DNA from: Allobosea vaviloviae
Lineage (GTDB): Bacteria > Pseudomonadota > Alphaproteobacteria > Rhizobiales > Beijerinckiaceae
Direction: 5' to 3'
Assembly: GCF_001298265.1 (NCBI RefSeq)
Contig: NZ_LGSZ01000025.1
Location: 149,040-213,039, forward strand
DNA: 64,000 nt
The position numbers were made by a program, and so were the translations under genes. The notes under the pieces were generated by a model. That model ran no database searches. It had not been told where the DNA came from and saw only the letters and a list, made by a program, of their open reading frames with translations. This document shows positions 49,937 to 57,788 of the stretch, piece by piece (the first letter of the stretch is position 1; each line of letters opens with the position of its first letter).

Positions 49937-52627
49937 ATGTCCTTGCGCCCTCACCTTTCCATCCGCGTCCGGTTGATCCTGCTGGTCGTTGCATCGACCT
50001 TGCTGGCAAGTGGGATCCTGGTCGGTGCGTCCGTCTGGCGCGAGACCGAAAGCTACGGCCAGTCGCGACGCGACGCGCTGCTGAGCACGGCCCAGGCGAT
50101 CGCCGCTGCCGCATCCCGCCCGGTCGCTGACTCTGATTCCAGCGCGACCTATGAGGCGATCACTGCGATCGCTCGAATGAAGGGCATCAGCTTCGCCGGC
50201 ATCGAAACCAGCGACGGGACGTCGTTGGCCGATATCGGTGCAGCCGAACAACTTGCCGGCGACCTCGTCGTGCTGGGACCGGACACGCGCTGGTCCCTGC
50301 CCGCGATCCTGCGCAGCCGCTCCATGGAGGCCGTGGTCCCCATCGTCCATGGCGGCGTGCAGGTCGGCAGCCTGCGCGTCATCGCCGATACGCAGGATCT
50401 GCCGGCGCTGATCCGAAGCTCGGTGGAAAACACGTTGCTGACCGGCGCCATCGCGACGCTGTTCGCGGTGGCGCTGGCGCTTCGCCTGCAGCGGCGGATC
50501 ACCGGGCCGCTGGGCGCGCTGACGCAGACCATGTCGCGCGTGCGCCGAGAGCACGACTACGCCATTACACTCAAGGCCGAGTCCAGCGACGAGATCGGCT
50601 TGCTGGTCAACAGCTTCAATGGGATGATCGGCGACATCCGCGAGCGCGACCGCAGGCTCGCTGACCATCGCGACCGGCTGGAGCGGGAGGTCTCGGACCG
50701 GACGGCGGACTATCAGCGCGCTGCGTTGTCGGCCGACAGGGCAAACCAGGCCAAATCGGATTTCCTGGCGACAATGAGCCACGAAATCAGGACGCCGATG
50801 AACGGCATCCTGGTCATGGCGGAGCTTCTGGCCGCGGGCGAACTGCCGAAGCGCGCGCGCAGGCAGGCCGAGGTCATCGCGCGGTCCGGCACCAGCTTGC
50901 TCGCGATCATCAACGACATCCTGGACATCTCGAAGATCGAGGCGGGCAAGCTCGAGGTCGAAACCCTGGAGATCGACCCCGAGGACCCGGTCGAGGCCGT
51001 GCTGCAACTGTTCAGCGACCGGGCGCGCTCCAAGGCGCTGGACCTCTGCGGCGCGATCGCGACCCCGCCGGGTCTGAGGGTCAAGGCCGATCCGGTCCGC
51101 CTCGGTCAGGTGTTGGGCAACCTCGTCAACAATGCGCTAAAGTTCACCGAGACTGGAGGCGTCACCGTCCATGTCGTCCAGGAGGGCCTGGACCGGCTCC
51201 GCTTCTCGGTCCGCGACACCGGGATCGGCATTGCCGCCGACAAGGTCGACACGATCTTCGAATCCTTCTCGCAGGCCGATCAGTCGACGACGCGCACCCA
51301 TGGCGGCACCGGTCTGGGCCTCTCGATCGCGCGGCAACTCGTCGCCGCGATGGGCGGGACGCTGAGCGTCGACAGCGAAGTCGGCCACGGCAGCACATTC
51401 TCCTTCGCACTTCCGCTCGCCGCTTCGTCCGACGCCGCAGGGGCTGAGGCTTCGGAGGCCGGCTCCGGCAAGACCGCCATCATCGCCCTGCCGCAGCGCC
51501 AGACTGCGGCGATGATCAGGGATGCGCTGGCCGCTGCCGGATTCGCGGTGCGGCAACTCGACGGCGCCCTGCCGACAGGCGTCGACAAGGCCGATCTCGT
51601 CATCGCCTCGCCCGATCGGCTGGCTGCCTTCAGGGAGTTGGGCCACGCCCTCATCGTCCTGGCCGGCGCCCACGAGGATGTCGACGGGTTGATCGAGGCT
51701 GGTGCCGACGATGTCCTGCCCTGGCCCGTCCAGCGACGCGACGTTGCCGCGCTGATTCATTGCCTGCAGACAGGCCAGCCCTTGGGGCAATCCTGGCGCC
51801 GCACCGACGCCGCCCAGGCCGAAACGAGCGAGAGCGCGCAGTTCCCGCAGATGCGGGTCCTCGTCGCCGATGACAGCGAGGTCAACCGCGAGGTCGCCGA
51901 TGCCGCGCTGCGCCGCTTCGGCATCGTCGCGCGCTTCGTCGGTGACGGTGCCCAGGCCGTCGCGGCTGTCGAGCGCGAGCCCTTCGATCTCGTCCTGATG
52001 GATGGGAGCATGCCCGTCCTCGACGGCTTCGACGCTGCGCGCGCCATCAGGGCGCGCGAGGCGCAGACCGGCCGGCCGCGCGTCCCGATCGTCGCGCTGA
52101 CCGCCCATGTCGTCGGCTCGGCCGCTACGGCCTGGCGCGAGGCGGGCATGGATGGTGTCGTCTACAAGCCCTTCACCCTGGTACAGCTCGGCAGCACGAT
52201 CGCGACCTTCACCTCCGCTTCGACGGAGCAGGCGTCCACGCCGGCGCCATCGGCCTCGCCAGCGGAGGTCGAGGAGGACTATCTCGACGAGGCGGTGCTG
52301 CGCGACCTGATGGAAATGACCAATGGATCGCTGGAGACCGTGCGCCGCATTACGGATCTCTACAGGGTGACCTCGCTCAAGGAGATCGAACGCCTGGGCT
52401 CGGCGACCATGTCGGGCGACAGCGACCTGATCGCCAAGTGCGCCCATGCGCTGAAGTCGATGAGCGCCAATCTCGGTGCAAGACGCGTCGCCTCCGCCGC
52501 GGCCGAGATGGAGCGGTCCGCTCGCGACGGTTTCGCGCCGGTCGGGGAAGACGCGTTCCGGAACCTCCACGACATTCTCCAGCAGACGCATTCGCGGCTG
52601 AACGAGGCCATGGCCAAAGCAGCCTGA
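49937..52627 (+). CDS. Hybrid sensor histidine kinase with receiver and HPt domains
   Basis: An 896-residue phosphorelay kinase. Domain order: membrane helix (~12-32), periplasmic sensor, second helix (~165-185), HAMP, coiled coil, HisKA with H282 (ATMSHEIRTPMNG), ATPase (VNNALKFTETGG, RDTGIGIA, HGGTGLGLSIARQLV), a degenerate receiver-like region (~500-620, TAIIALPQRQTAAMIRDAL) without phospho-acceptor, a true receiver with D689 (LVLMDGSMPVLDG) and an HPt domain with H837 (CAHALKSMSANLG). It resembles BarA/ArcB-type kinases. The divergent stand-alone receiver at 49360 is a possible final acceptor. Confidence 0.93.
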   Translation: MSLRPHLSIRVRLILLVVASTLLASGILVGASVWRETESYGQSRRDALLSTAQAIAAAASRPVADSDSSATYEAITAIARMKGISFAGIETSDGTSLADIGAAEQLAGDLVVLGPDTRWSLPAILRSRSMEAVVPIVHGGVQVGSLRVIADTQDLPALIRSSVENTLLTGAIATLFAVALALRLQRRITGPLGALTQTMSRVRREHDYAITLKAESSDEIGLLVNSFNGMIGDIRERDRRLADHRDRLEREVSDRTADYQRAALSADRANQAKSDFLATMSHEIRTPMNGILVMAELLAAGELPKRARRQAEVIARSGTSLLAIINDILDISKIEAGKLEVETLEIDPEDPVEAVLQLFSDRARSKALDLCGAIATPPGLRVKADPVRLGQVLGNLVNNALKFTETGGVTVHVVQEGLDRLRFSVRDTGIGIAADKVDTIFESFSQADQSTTRTHGGTGLGLSIARQLVAAMGGTLSVDSEVGHGSTFSFALPLAASSDAAGAEASEAGSGKTAIIALPQRQTAAMIRDALAAAGFAVRQLDGALPTGVDKADLVIASPDRLAAFRELGHALIVLAGAHEDVDGLIEAGADDVLPWPVQRRDVAALIHCLQTGQPLGQSWRRTDAAQAETSESAQFPQMRVLVADDSEVNREVADAALRRFGIVARFVGDGAQAVAAVEREPFDLVLMDGSMPVLDGFDAARAIRAREAQTGRPRVPIVALTAHVVGSAATAWREAGMDGVVYKPFTLVQLGSTIATFTSASTEQASTPAPSASPAEVEEDYLDEAVLRDLMEMTNGSLETVRRITDLYRVTSLKEIERLGSATMSGDSDLIAKCAHALKSMSANLGARRVASAAAEMERSARDGFAPVGEDAFRNLHDILQQTHSRLNEAMAKAA

Positions 52628-52869
52628 TCCATGACGGCGTCATCGTAAGACGCGATATGACCAGGCGCCGACGCTGAAGCGCCATATCAGGCTGCGCAGA
52701 GTACGGGGACGTCTGCAACCACGGGATGCGGCGCGCCTCGACGCGGCGCCCCTGTCGCCAGCCCTATGGCTTGCGCCCGTCATTTCCCGCGCACTAGGAT
52801 CAGCCGACGACATCGCGGCGACGCTCCATCCGCGACCATTCCCTCGGTTCGAACGGAAGGTTCAAAGGC

Positions 52870-54450
52870 ATGAAGCGTCGTACATTTCTGGGCGTCGCGG
52901 CGGGTGCCGCCGTCTCCACGCTCGCAAAGCCAAGCATCGCGCAGCCGGCGAAGGTGCTGAAATTCGTGCCCGAGGCGGATGTCGCGATCGTCGATCCGGT
53001 CTGGACGACGGCGACGGTGACGCGCAACCATGGCTATCTCGTCTTCGATACGCTCTATGGGCAGACGGCCGACTATAATTTCGAGCCGCAGATGGTCGCC
53101 GGCCACACCGTCGAGGATGACGGCAAGCTTTGGAAGTTGACGCTGCGCGAAGGCTTGCGATTCCATGACGGCGAGCCGGTGCGGGCGCAGGACGTCGTGC
53201 CGAGCATCAAGCGCTTCTCCGCCCGCGACGCCTTCGGGCGTGCCTTGATGGATGCAACCGACGAGCTCTCGGCGGAATCCGACCGCGTCGTGAAATTCCG
53301 CCTGAAGCGACCCTTCTCGCTGCTGCCAGCCGCGCTCGGCAAGACGGGCACGTCGATGCCCTGCATCATGCCGGAACGCTTTGCGGTGACCGACGCCAAC
53401 AAGCAGGTGACGGAGATGATCGGCAGCGGCCCCTTCCGGTTCAAGACGGACGAGCGGGTACCCGGCGCGCTGACCGTCTATGAGAAATTCGCCGGCTACG
53501 TCCCACGCTCCGATGGCTCCGCCACCTTCACGGCCGGCCCCAAGCACGTTCATTTCGACCGCGTCGAATGGCGCATCATGCCTGACCCGTCGACGGCGGC
53601 GAATGCGCTGAGCAACGGTGAAGTCGACTGGTGGCAAAACCCGACGCCGGACCTGCTGGGTGTGCTCAGAAGCAAGGCCGGGCTGAAGGTCGAAGGCCTC
53701 GATCCGGCCGGCGGCATCGGCTGCCTGCGCTTCAACTGCCTGCATCCGCCTTTCGACAATCCGGCGATCCGCCGTGCCCTGCTCGGCGCCATCGACCAAA
53801 CCGAGTACATGACCGCGGTCGCCGGCGACGAGCGTTCGATGTGGAAGGACCATGTCGGCGTGTTCAGCCCCGATACGCCGCTGGCGACCACGGCCGGGAC
53901 CGATGTGCTGGTCGGCAAGCGCGATTTCGAGAAGGTCAAGCGCGAGCTGATCGCGGCCGGCTACAAGGGCGAGCGCGTCGTGCTGCTCGATCCGACCGAT
54001 TACCCTTCGACCCATGCGCTGGCGATGGTGGCAGCGGATGCGCTGCAGAAATGCGGCATGAATGTCGACCTGGTCTCGACCGATTGGGGCACCGTGGTGC
54101 AGCGGCGCGCCAGCCGGCAGCCCAACGACAAGGGCGGCTGGAACATCTTCTTCACCTATCTCAACGGCACCAACAACTTCGATCCGGCAAGCCAGCTCGG
54201 CATTCGCGGCAATGGCGACCAGGCCTGGTTTGGCTGGCCGACATCGCCACGGCTGGAGGAACTGCGCCTCGACTGGTTCGCCGCCAAGGACATCGCCACA
54301 CAGAAGGCGATCTGCGCCGAGATCCAGAAGCAGTTCTTCGTCGAGGTGCCCTATATTCCGCTGGGGGCCTATTACGAGAAAACCGCCTATCGCGGGCTGA
54401 CCGGCCTGCGCAACGGGTTTGCGCAATTCTACGATGTGAAGCCGGCATGA
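52870..54450 (+). CDS. Peptide/nickel-type ABC transporter substrate-binding protein
   Basis: A 526-residue family 5 solute-binding protein with a Tat-like leader (MKRRTFLGVAAGAAVSTLA). Conserved parts include VWTTATVTRNHGYLVFDTLYG, LWKLTLREGLRFHDGEPVRAQDVV and the DppA/OppA-like ending PYIPLGAYYEKTAYR. No permease or ATPase genes are next to it. Its stop overlaps the start of an M81 metallopeptidase gene, suggesting that the ligand is a peptide or peptide-like compound which that enzyme processes. Confidence 0.92.
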   Translation: MKRRTFLGVAAGAAVSTLAKPSIAQPAKVLKFVPEADVAIVDPVWTTATVTRNHGYLVFDTLYGQTADYNFEPQMVAGHTVEDDGKLWKLTLREGLRFHDGEPVRAQDVVPSIKRFSARDAFGRALMDATDELSAESDRVVKFRLKRPFSLLPAALGKTGTSMPCIMPERFAVTDANKQVTEMIGSGPFRFKTDERVPGALTVYEKFAGYVPRSDGSATFTAGPKHVHFDRVEWRIMPDPSTAANALSNGEVDWWQNPTPDLLGVLRSKAGLKVEGLDPAGGIGCLRFNCLHPPFDNPAIRRALLGAIDQTEYMTAVAGDERSMWKDHVGVFSPDTPLATTAGTDVLVGKRDFEKVKRELIAAGYKGERVVLLDPTDYPSTHALAMVAADALQKCGMNVDLVSTDWGTVVQRRASRQPNDKGGWNIFFTYLNGTNNFDPASQLGIRGNGDQAWFGWPTSPRLEELRLDWFAAKDIATQKAICAEIQKQFFVEVPYIPLGAYYEKTAYRGLTGLRNGFAQFYDVKPA

Positions 54451-55976
54451 CCCGCCAGACCATGCGTATCGCCGTCCTGCAATTCGCCCATGAGACCGTC
54501 ACCTTCCTGCCCAACGACACCACGCGGGAGGACTTCATCTATCCGGGCTCGCCGGCCGGCGGCGAGGCGCTGCTGGCGACCGACCCGAAGGGCTATATGG
54601 GCGGCTTCGTGCAGGTCATCAGCGAATATGACGATGTCGAGCTGATCGGCATCACCTCGCCGCTCTGGCCGAAGACCGGTACCGGGTCCGGCTGGATCAC
54701 CGCGGAGGCTTACGAGCATTTCCTCGGCATCATCATCGCGGAGCTGAAGGCGCAACCGAAGCTCGATGGCGTCTACCTCGCGCTTCACGGGGCGCTGGCC
54801 GTGCGCGGCGTGGCGCGGCCGGAGGCCGATATCGCGCGGCGCGTCCGCGAGGCGGTCGGTCGGGACGTCGTGCTGTCGGCGACCTTCGATCCGCATGGCA
54901 ATGAGGACGAGGCCTTCCTCGAGCAGGCCGACATGGCCTTCACAGTGAAATACTTCCCGCATTACGACATGCATCTGCAGGGCGAACGCGCGGCGCGCAT
55001 GCTGGTCAGGACGATCCGCGGCAGCTTCACGCCGGTACACCGGACCCTGCGCATCCCGATCATCGCTCCGACGGTGGTGATGTGGACCGGCGCCTCGCCC
55101 TGGTCCGATTTGATCCAGCGGGCGCTGATCTGGGAGGCGCGCGAGCCCGACGTCTTCGTCAACGTGTTCTTCGGCTTCCCGTGGTCGGACGTGCCCGATG
55201 CCGGCATGGGGCTGCAGGTACTGACGAACAACGACCCAGAGCTTGCCGACCGCGTCATCCGCGACATGGCCGAGTGGATGTGGCGCCGGCGCGAAGCGCT
55301 GCTCGACACGGTCAAGATCCACCCCATGAAGGACGGCGTCGCGCTGGCCCGGCAGGCCGTGAGCGCCGGCAAGGCGCCCGTGCTGCTTGCCGACTACAGC
55401 GACCGCTCGGGCTATGCCACCTGGCTGCTCCAGGAGATCATCGCGCAAAATCTGGAACGGACGCTGATCGCCACGATCGCTTCGCCCGATGTCGTTCGCT
55501 CGGTGCTGGCTGCGGGCGCCAAGGCCGGCGATGCGTTCAATGCTGAGATCGGCGGCCTGTTCGACGAATCGGCCGGCGACGCCGTTCGCATCCGCGGCAC
55601 GATACGATCGGTGAGCGGCGCCAGGACGGCGCATGGTGGGAGCAGCGAATGGGTCTGCGTCAATTTCGGGATCGGCAACGTGCTGGTGCTCAGCCCCAAT
55701 CTCGTCCAGATCGTGGAGCCCTCGGAACTCCGGCAGGTCGGGCTCGATCTCGAGGCGTTCGACGTGATCGCAATCAAGTCCCGGGCGCATTTCCGCAGGG
55801 GCTTCGACGATAGCGGCTTTGCCCCGACGATCCTGCTGGTGGAGCCGCCGCAGCCTTTCATGGGCACGGTCCATCTCGAAGCGCTGCCCTATGAGAACCT
55901 GAGATTGACCGACTACTATCCCTACGGCGATCCGAGCTTCCCGCCGGCTGACTGGACGAAACCTCACGATCACTGA
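54447..55976 (+). CDS. M81 family (MlrC-like) metallopeptidase
   Basis: A 509-residue protein of the M81/MlrC family, named after a microcystin-degrading enzyme. Its N-terminal domain contains FAHETVTFLPNDTT, GVYLALHGALAVRG, ATFDPHGNEDEAFLEQAD and FPHYDMHLQGERAARML, with His/Asp residues for zinc; the C-terminal part has VLLADYSDRSGYATWLL. The natural substrate is unknown, likely a small or cyclic peptide or N-acyl compound. It is coupled (ATGA) to the binding-protein gene. Confidence 0.9.
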   Translation: MTRQTMRIAVLQFAHETVTFLPNDTTREDFIYPGSPAGGEALLATDPKGYMGGFVQVISEYDDVELIGITSPLWPKTGTGSGWITAEAYEHFLGIIIAELKAQPKLDGVYLALHGALAVRGVARPEADIARRVREAVGRDVVLSATFDPHGNEDEAFLEQADMAFTVKYFPHYDMHLQGERAARMLVRTIRGSFTPVHRTLRIPIIAPTVVMWTGASPWSDLIQRALIWEAREPDVFVNVFFGFPWSDVPDAGMGLQVLTNNDPELADRVIRDMAEWMWRRREALLDTVKIHPMKDGVALARQAVSAGKAPVLLADYSDRSGYATWLLQEIIAQNLERTLIATIASPDVVRSVLAAGAKAGDAFNAEIGGLFDESAGDAVRIRGTIRSVSGARTAHGGSSEWVCVNFGIGNVLVLSPNLVQIVEPSELRQVGLDLEAFDVIAIKSRAHFRRGFDDSGFAPTILLVEPPQPFMGTVHLEALPYENLRLTDYYPYGDPSFPPADWTKPHDH

Positions 55977-56030
55977 CCGATCCGCGGGTATCCGCGCCGA
56001 TTGGACAGGCCAGCCCATTGACCGGCGGCT

Positions 56031-56492
56031 CTACCCCTCAGCGCGTGTCGCCACGCCGTTTCCGCGCAGCAATGCCAGCGTGGTGCCATCGCGCTCCCCT
56101 GCGCAGAAGCGCTTCAACGCAGCCTCGCAAAATTCGGCGGCATCAGGTGAGGCCGCGGCGAAGAGCGTCATGGACGAGCGGAATTTGAGGTCGTCGGGCG
56201 AGCCGAAGATGGCGGTGAGGGACTGACCCGGCCCAGCCAGAACCGCCTGTGTCGCGCTTTCGAGGCGGGGGCCGGGCAAGCCGGGGGCAAGGGAGGCGCG
56301 CGCTTCGCCGATCGAGGCGATGCCGAAATGGCGGGCCGTCGGCGAGTGCCCGAGACCGCGCAACTGCGGGAAGATGAACCACATCCAGTGGGTTTGTTTC
56401 CTGCCGGCCCGAAGTTCCGCCATGGCGATGTCATAGACGCCTGTCTGCGCCTGCACGAAGCGATCAAGGTCGAACAGCTGTGCGGCAGTCAT
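56031..56492 (-). CDS. DUF1810 family protein
   Basis: A 153-residue soluble protein with the DUF1810 signature: FDLDRFVQAQTGVYDIAMAEL, KQTHWMWFIFPQLRGLGHSPTARHFGI and DDLKFRSSMTLFAAASPD. The family is structurally characterised but its function is not settled. It is monocistronic and converges on the M81 gene. Confidence 0.92.
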   Translation of the reverse strand: MTAAQLFDLDRFVQAQTGVYDIAMAELRAGRKQTHWMWFIFPQLRGLGHSPTARHFGIASIGEARASLAPGLPGPRLESATQAVLAGPGQSLTAIFGSPDDLKFRSSMTLFAAASPDAAEFCEAALKRFCAGERDGTTLALLRGNGVATRAEG

Positions 56493-56591
56493 CGGCGGCG
56501 GCCCAGCCCGTACGCCGTCTCGGGAACGGGAGGGACAGGTCGCCGCCTTCGGTTGCTTTGCGGCGGCCCAGCCATATCGCTGATGGAGCGC

Positions 56592-56807
56592 TCATGCGTC
56601 TTCCCGCGAAACGACCCGCGCCTCCCTCGCGATCGCACAGAGCTGCCGGGCCAGCGCCCGCCCGATGAGCTGTCGCTGATTGTAGCCTTCGCGTCCGAGC
56701 TGGCGGCGGATGTCTTCGATCCCAGCGCAGCGGCCTTGCCGGGCAATCTCGAAGGCACGTTCCAACGCCGTCTTCTGGGCGTTCAACGGGTTCATCATCT
56801 CACGCAT
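56592..56807 (-). CDS. Small hypothetical protein
   Basis: A 71-residue basic, helical protein beginning MREMMNPLNAQKTALERAF. No domain is recognised. IEDIRRQLGREGYNQRQLIG looks like a helix-turn-helix-sized segment, which could bind nucleic acid. ATG at 56807 has AGGAG 9 bases upstream, and codon use matches the neighbouring genes, which supports a real gene. Confidence 0.6.
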   Translation of the reverse strand: MREMMNPLNAQKTALERAFEIARQGRCAGIEDIRRQLGREGYNQRQLIGRALARQLCAIAREARVVSREDA

Positions 56808-57219
56808 CACCGGCGCTCCTGCCTCACGTCGATCCTCTGCCGGTCGTCCGCTTGCCGACGATCGACGCACAGGATCGATTGAGGAGGCGTAGGCTTCAAT
56901 GTCATTTGATGTGGATGCGGTCGGGTCGATGGAACCATGCCGACAACGGAGGCGCCGGTATTCAGGTCGCGCCGATCTCGCCTGGCCCCGCTCCAGCCCC
57001 CACGGCTGCCAGCGGCCATCGCCCCCCTGGTCAACGGCTTCGACGGGTCAGCCGGACGAAACGGCAGCCGACGGACCGCCGCCCATCTGGAAGACACCCA
57101 TCGACGAACGAAAGCGGCCCCGCATCACTGCGGAGCCGCCTTCCGTCGGGAGCTTTTCAGCTCAACCAGAGGTGTCGCAGGTCCGCCCCGAAAGGTCGGT
57201 CGCGAGCGACTGCGCTGCC
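56808..57219. other. Region without a supported gene, containing a hairpin terminator
   Basis: Several long overlapping frames on both strands exist here only because stop codons are rare at this GC content; none has a ribosome site or family resemblance. The one structured element is the hairpin at 57114-57139. Confidence 0.5.
57111..57142 (-). terminator. Hairpin terminator downstream of carrier-like protein and small peptide
   Basis: GCGGCCCCGCA (57114-57124), loop TCAC and TGCGGAGCCGC (57129-57139) form an 11-base stem with a single mismatch, flanked by AAA on one side and a short TT on the other. It lies ~80 bases past the stop of the 52-codon ORF on the minus strand and may end that operon. 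Confidence 0.6.
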
Positions 57220-57378
57220 TTACTCGCTTTCCAGACCGAACGCCACAGAGATGCGGTCGATGGCAGGATCGCACGCGACTGGCTTTGGACCGAACGAGGC
57301 TTCGATCGGCAATTGAGAGCCCCCGGCGAAGCCGCAACGAGCGGCGAAAACCGCCAGCGCCCCCCCGACCGCAGCCAT
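57220..57378 (-). CDS. Possible 52-residue peptide downstream of carrier-like protein
   Basis: ATG at 57378 is preceded by AGGAGG and opens a 52-codon frame 7 bases after the stop of the carrier-like gene. The peptide begins MAAVGGALAVFAARCGFAGG and ends AFGLESE; it has a hydrophobic N-terminal half and two cysteines. Third-base GC is high, as in real genes of this genome. No family is recognised. The spacing of the ribosome site to ATG is short, so this remains a candidate. Confidence 0.4.
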   Translation of the reverse strand: MAAVGGALAVFAARCGFAGGSQLPIEASFGPKPVACDPAIDRISVAFGLESE

Positions 57379-57385
57379 CGCCCTC

Positions 57386-57643
57386 CTATGAAATCCGGCT
57401 GGCGAAGAGCTGCAGCAATTGGCGAACGGTCACGCATTTCTCCAGTTCGTCATCGCCCAGAATGTCCCTGTCGAACTCACGTTCGATGGCGTTCCCGATC
57501 AGGACGAGGTCATCGGCAGACACGCCGATCTCATCGAGTTGGGCTTGCGGCAAGAGCTTGTTGCGATCGACCAGGCCTTCATCAGCGATAATCTGAAGAA
57601 GGCGATCAAGGATGCCAGCCTCTTCGACGCTGAGTTCAGCCAT
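57386..57643 (-). CDS. Acyl carrier protein-like domain lacking the phosphopantetheine serine
   Basis: An 85-residue acidic helical protein resembling acyl carrier proteins: ILDRLLQIIADEGLVDRNKL, AQLDEIGVSADDLVLIGNA, IEREFDRDILGDDELEKC and VTVRQLLQLFAS. Aligning the helix II start with the canonical GxDSLDxVE puts Ala at the serine position (GVSADDLV), with Ser one residue earlier. Normal 4'-phosphopantetheinylation is therefore doubtful. ATG at 57643 has GAGAGG 8 bases upstream; an earlier ATG at 57676 is possible. It lies 145 bases downstream of the PAS kinase gene on the same strand. Confidence 0.72.
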   Translation of the reverse strand: MAELSVEEAGILDRLLQIIADEGLVDRNKLLPQAQLDEIGVSADDLVLIGNAIEREFDRDILGDDELEKCVTVRQLLQLFASRIS

Positions 57644-57788
57644 CCCCGCATCCTCTCCGTTCGACTCCCGTGACATCGCGTCCCGGCAAGCGGGCGCGAG
57701 CAATGAACTCGTCGGGGGGGGCAATGGTTGCGTTGCGATCACGCTGATCGAGGTCTCCGATGAACGGCCTGATCGCGATCCGCTCGTC

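Noticed and set aside
57125..57437. Overlapping minus-strand frames of 70 and 91 codons downstream of the carrier-like gene
   Set aside because: They lack ribosome sites and overlap the better-supported 52-codon frame, which has an AGGAGG site and typical codon use.
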